In this document: positions 26,597-27,161 of the stretch, piece after piece
Position numbering within the stretch: position 1 is the stretch's first letter
Layout: the number at the start of each line of letters is the position of its first letter
Assembly (NCBI GenBank): GCA_012965455.1
Contig: DTSG01000390.1
Coordinates: 1-27,161, forward strand
Direction: 5' to 3'
Length of the DNA: 27,161 bases
Source of the DNA: Planctomycetaceae bacterium
Lineage (GTDB): Bacteria; Planctomycetota; Planctomycetia; Pirellulales; Pirellulaceae
The notes under the pieces: model-generated
The model's input: the letters and a program-made list of their open reading frames with translations, nothing else
Told to the model about the DNA's origin: nothing
Database searches by the model: none
Translations under genes and position numbers: made by a program

Positions 26597-26600
26597 CTCC
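26597..26600 (-). promoter_or_regulatory. Ribosome-binding site of the DUF1592-family gene
   Basis: On the minus strand GGAG stands nine bases before the GTG at 26587 and chooses this start over the GTG at 26611, which has none. Confidence 0.5.
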
Positions 26601-26719
26601 AATAATATCACTGTAACGTAGTTCTATTGTAACATCGCTATGCTGCCGGCACATATTCCTGCGGGTATCTGAATTGCGAATGAACACGAAGTAGTACGAG
26701 TCATTAAATAAGCGGTGGT

Positions 26720-27161
26720 TCATTTAAACTCAATGATTACCGGTTCCAACAACGGTCGCAGTAGAACTTCGGCGCCTATGGGTGAAACGTGGTCATTGTC
26801 GGCATAGAGAACTCCCCGCGAGACCGTAATAATAGATTGATCGTGCGCATCAAAACAATGTTCGGTTGGATCTAAGAGAAATACGTTTTCAAACTTCGCC
26901 GTGACTTGTTCCATGATTTCGTGTGCGTGTAGTTGGCGTTGTTGATGAGTTTCTCGAGTAACTCCCACCGGAATGCTATCTCCGTTCAATGCCGCCCGCA
27001 CAACTTCATGCTCGGGATTTCGAATTTGATACGGTACTTGCTCAATGAGAAACACACGTTGTACAGAACTTGATAGCTTCTGTAGCGTTTCATGCAACCG
27101 ACGCTCGAAGACTTGTCGAGCATCGCTGGGAGTTTTAGAGGTTGTTTGCTGGTCTGAGATG
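26720..27161 (-). CDS. C-terminal SGNH domain of an acyltransferase (5' part outside the window)
   Basis: The frame is open to the right edge, so only about 146 C-terminal residues are seen. The end reads LYADNDHVSPIGAEVLLRPLLEPV, whose Asp-x-x-His and following Gly match the catalytic C-terminus of SGNH hydrolase-like domains fused to OafA/YrhL acyltransferases. An earlier QRVFLIEQVPYQ strand fits the same fold. These enzymes O-acetylate envelope sugars. The TTG at 27095-27097 is not a real start because the coding sequence continues upstream. It ends 132 bp before the start of the DUF1592-family gene. The identity as an acyltransferase rather than a free SGNH protein is inferred, since the membrane domain is not visible. 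Confidence 0.75.
   Translation of the reverse strand, partial: ISDQQTTSKTPSDARQVFERRLHETLQKLSSSVQRVFLIEQVPYQIRNPEHEVVRAALNGDSIPVGVTRETHQQRQLHAHEIMEQVTAKFENVFLLDPTEHCFDAHDQSIITVSRGVLYADNDHVSPIGAEVLLRPLLEPVIIEFK

Noticed and set aside
20965..26651. The 13-base string TATGCTGCCGGCA occurs at 20965-20977 and 26639-26651, each upstream of a minus-strand gene.
   Set aside because: A few exact 13-base matches are expected by chance in 27 kb, and the core is a simple GCCGGC palindrome; no further shared sequence around it.

Overview
The window looks like chromosomal DNA of a planctomycete (probably the Pirellulales or relatives). The best taxonomic markers are the adjacent DUF1592-family cytochrome and DUF1552 genes at 22.4-26.6 kb. 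Supporting traits are a LamG domain fused to planctomycete-type cytochrome domains, CusB and CusA proteins with extra domains, weak or absent Shine-Dalgarno sites at many genes, and moderate GC. No tRNA, rRNA, CRISPR array, transposase or phage gene was seen.

Left part (1-7.8 kb), mostly metabolism: the C-terminal part of a bifunctional proline-catabolism enzyme (PutA) runs in from the left edge. It converges with two minus-strand genes, a monomeric NADP-dependent isocitrate dehydrogenase followed by an aldo/keto reductase. Divergent from these is an unusual acyltransferase-3 membrane protein with ankyrin repeats inserted into its membrane domain.

Middle part (7.8-20 kb), a metal-handling cluster: a ZIP-type metal transporter gene broken by a frameshift; a secreted protein of unknown family; a lipoprotein with a histidine-rich repeat and two haem c motifs; and, on the minus strand, CusA and CusB subunits of a Cu(I)/Ag(I)-type RND efflux pump. 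Upstream of cusB lie a YHS-like lipoprotein with a second histidine-rich repeat and a cysteine-rich secreted protein. The outer-membrane TolC-type partner is divergent from these. The working model is periplasmic copper (possibly also zinc) capture by His/Cys-rich proteins and export through CusA-CusB-OEP. No metal-responsive regulator or P-type ATPase lies in the window.

Right part (20-27.2 kb), minus strand: a secreted LTxxQ-type helical protein; then, in order of transcription, a DUF1592-family multidomain cytochrome, a Tat-exported DUF1552 protein, a VOC/glyoxalase-fold protein and a TPR protein ending at a hairpin. At the right edge is the C-terminal SGNH domain of another, partial acyltransferase.

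The observations most worth follow-up are the ankyrin insertion in the acyltransferase, the two independent 15-bp repeats encoding His-rich pentapeptides on either side of cusBA, the haem/His-rich lipoprotein, and the ZIP frameshift.
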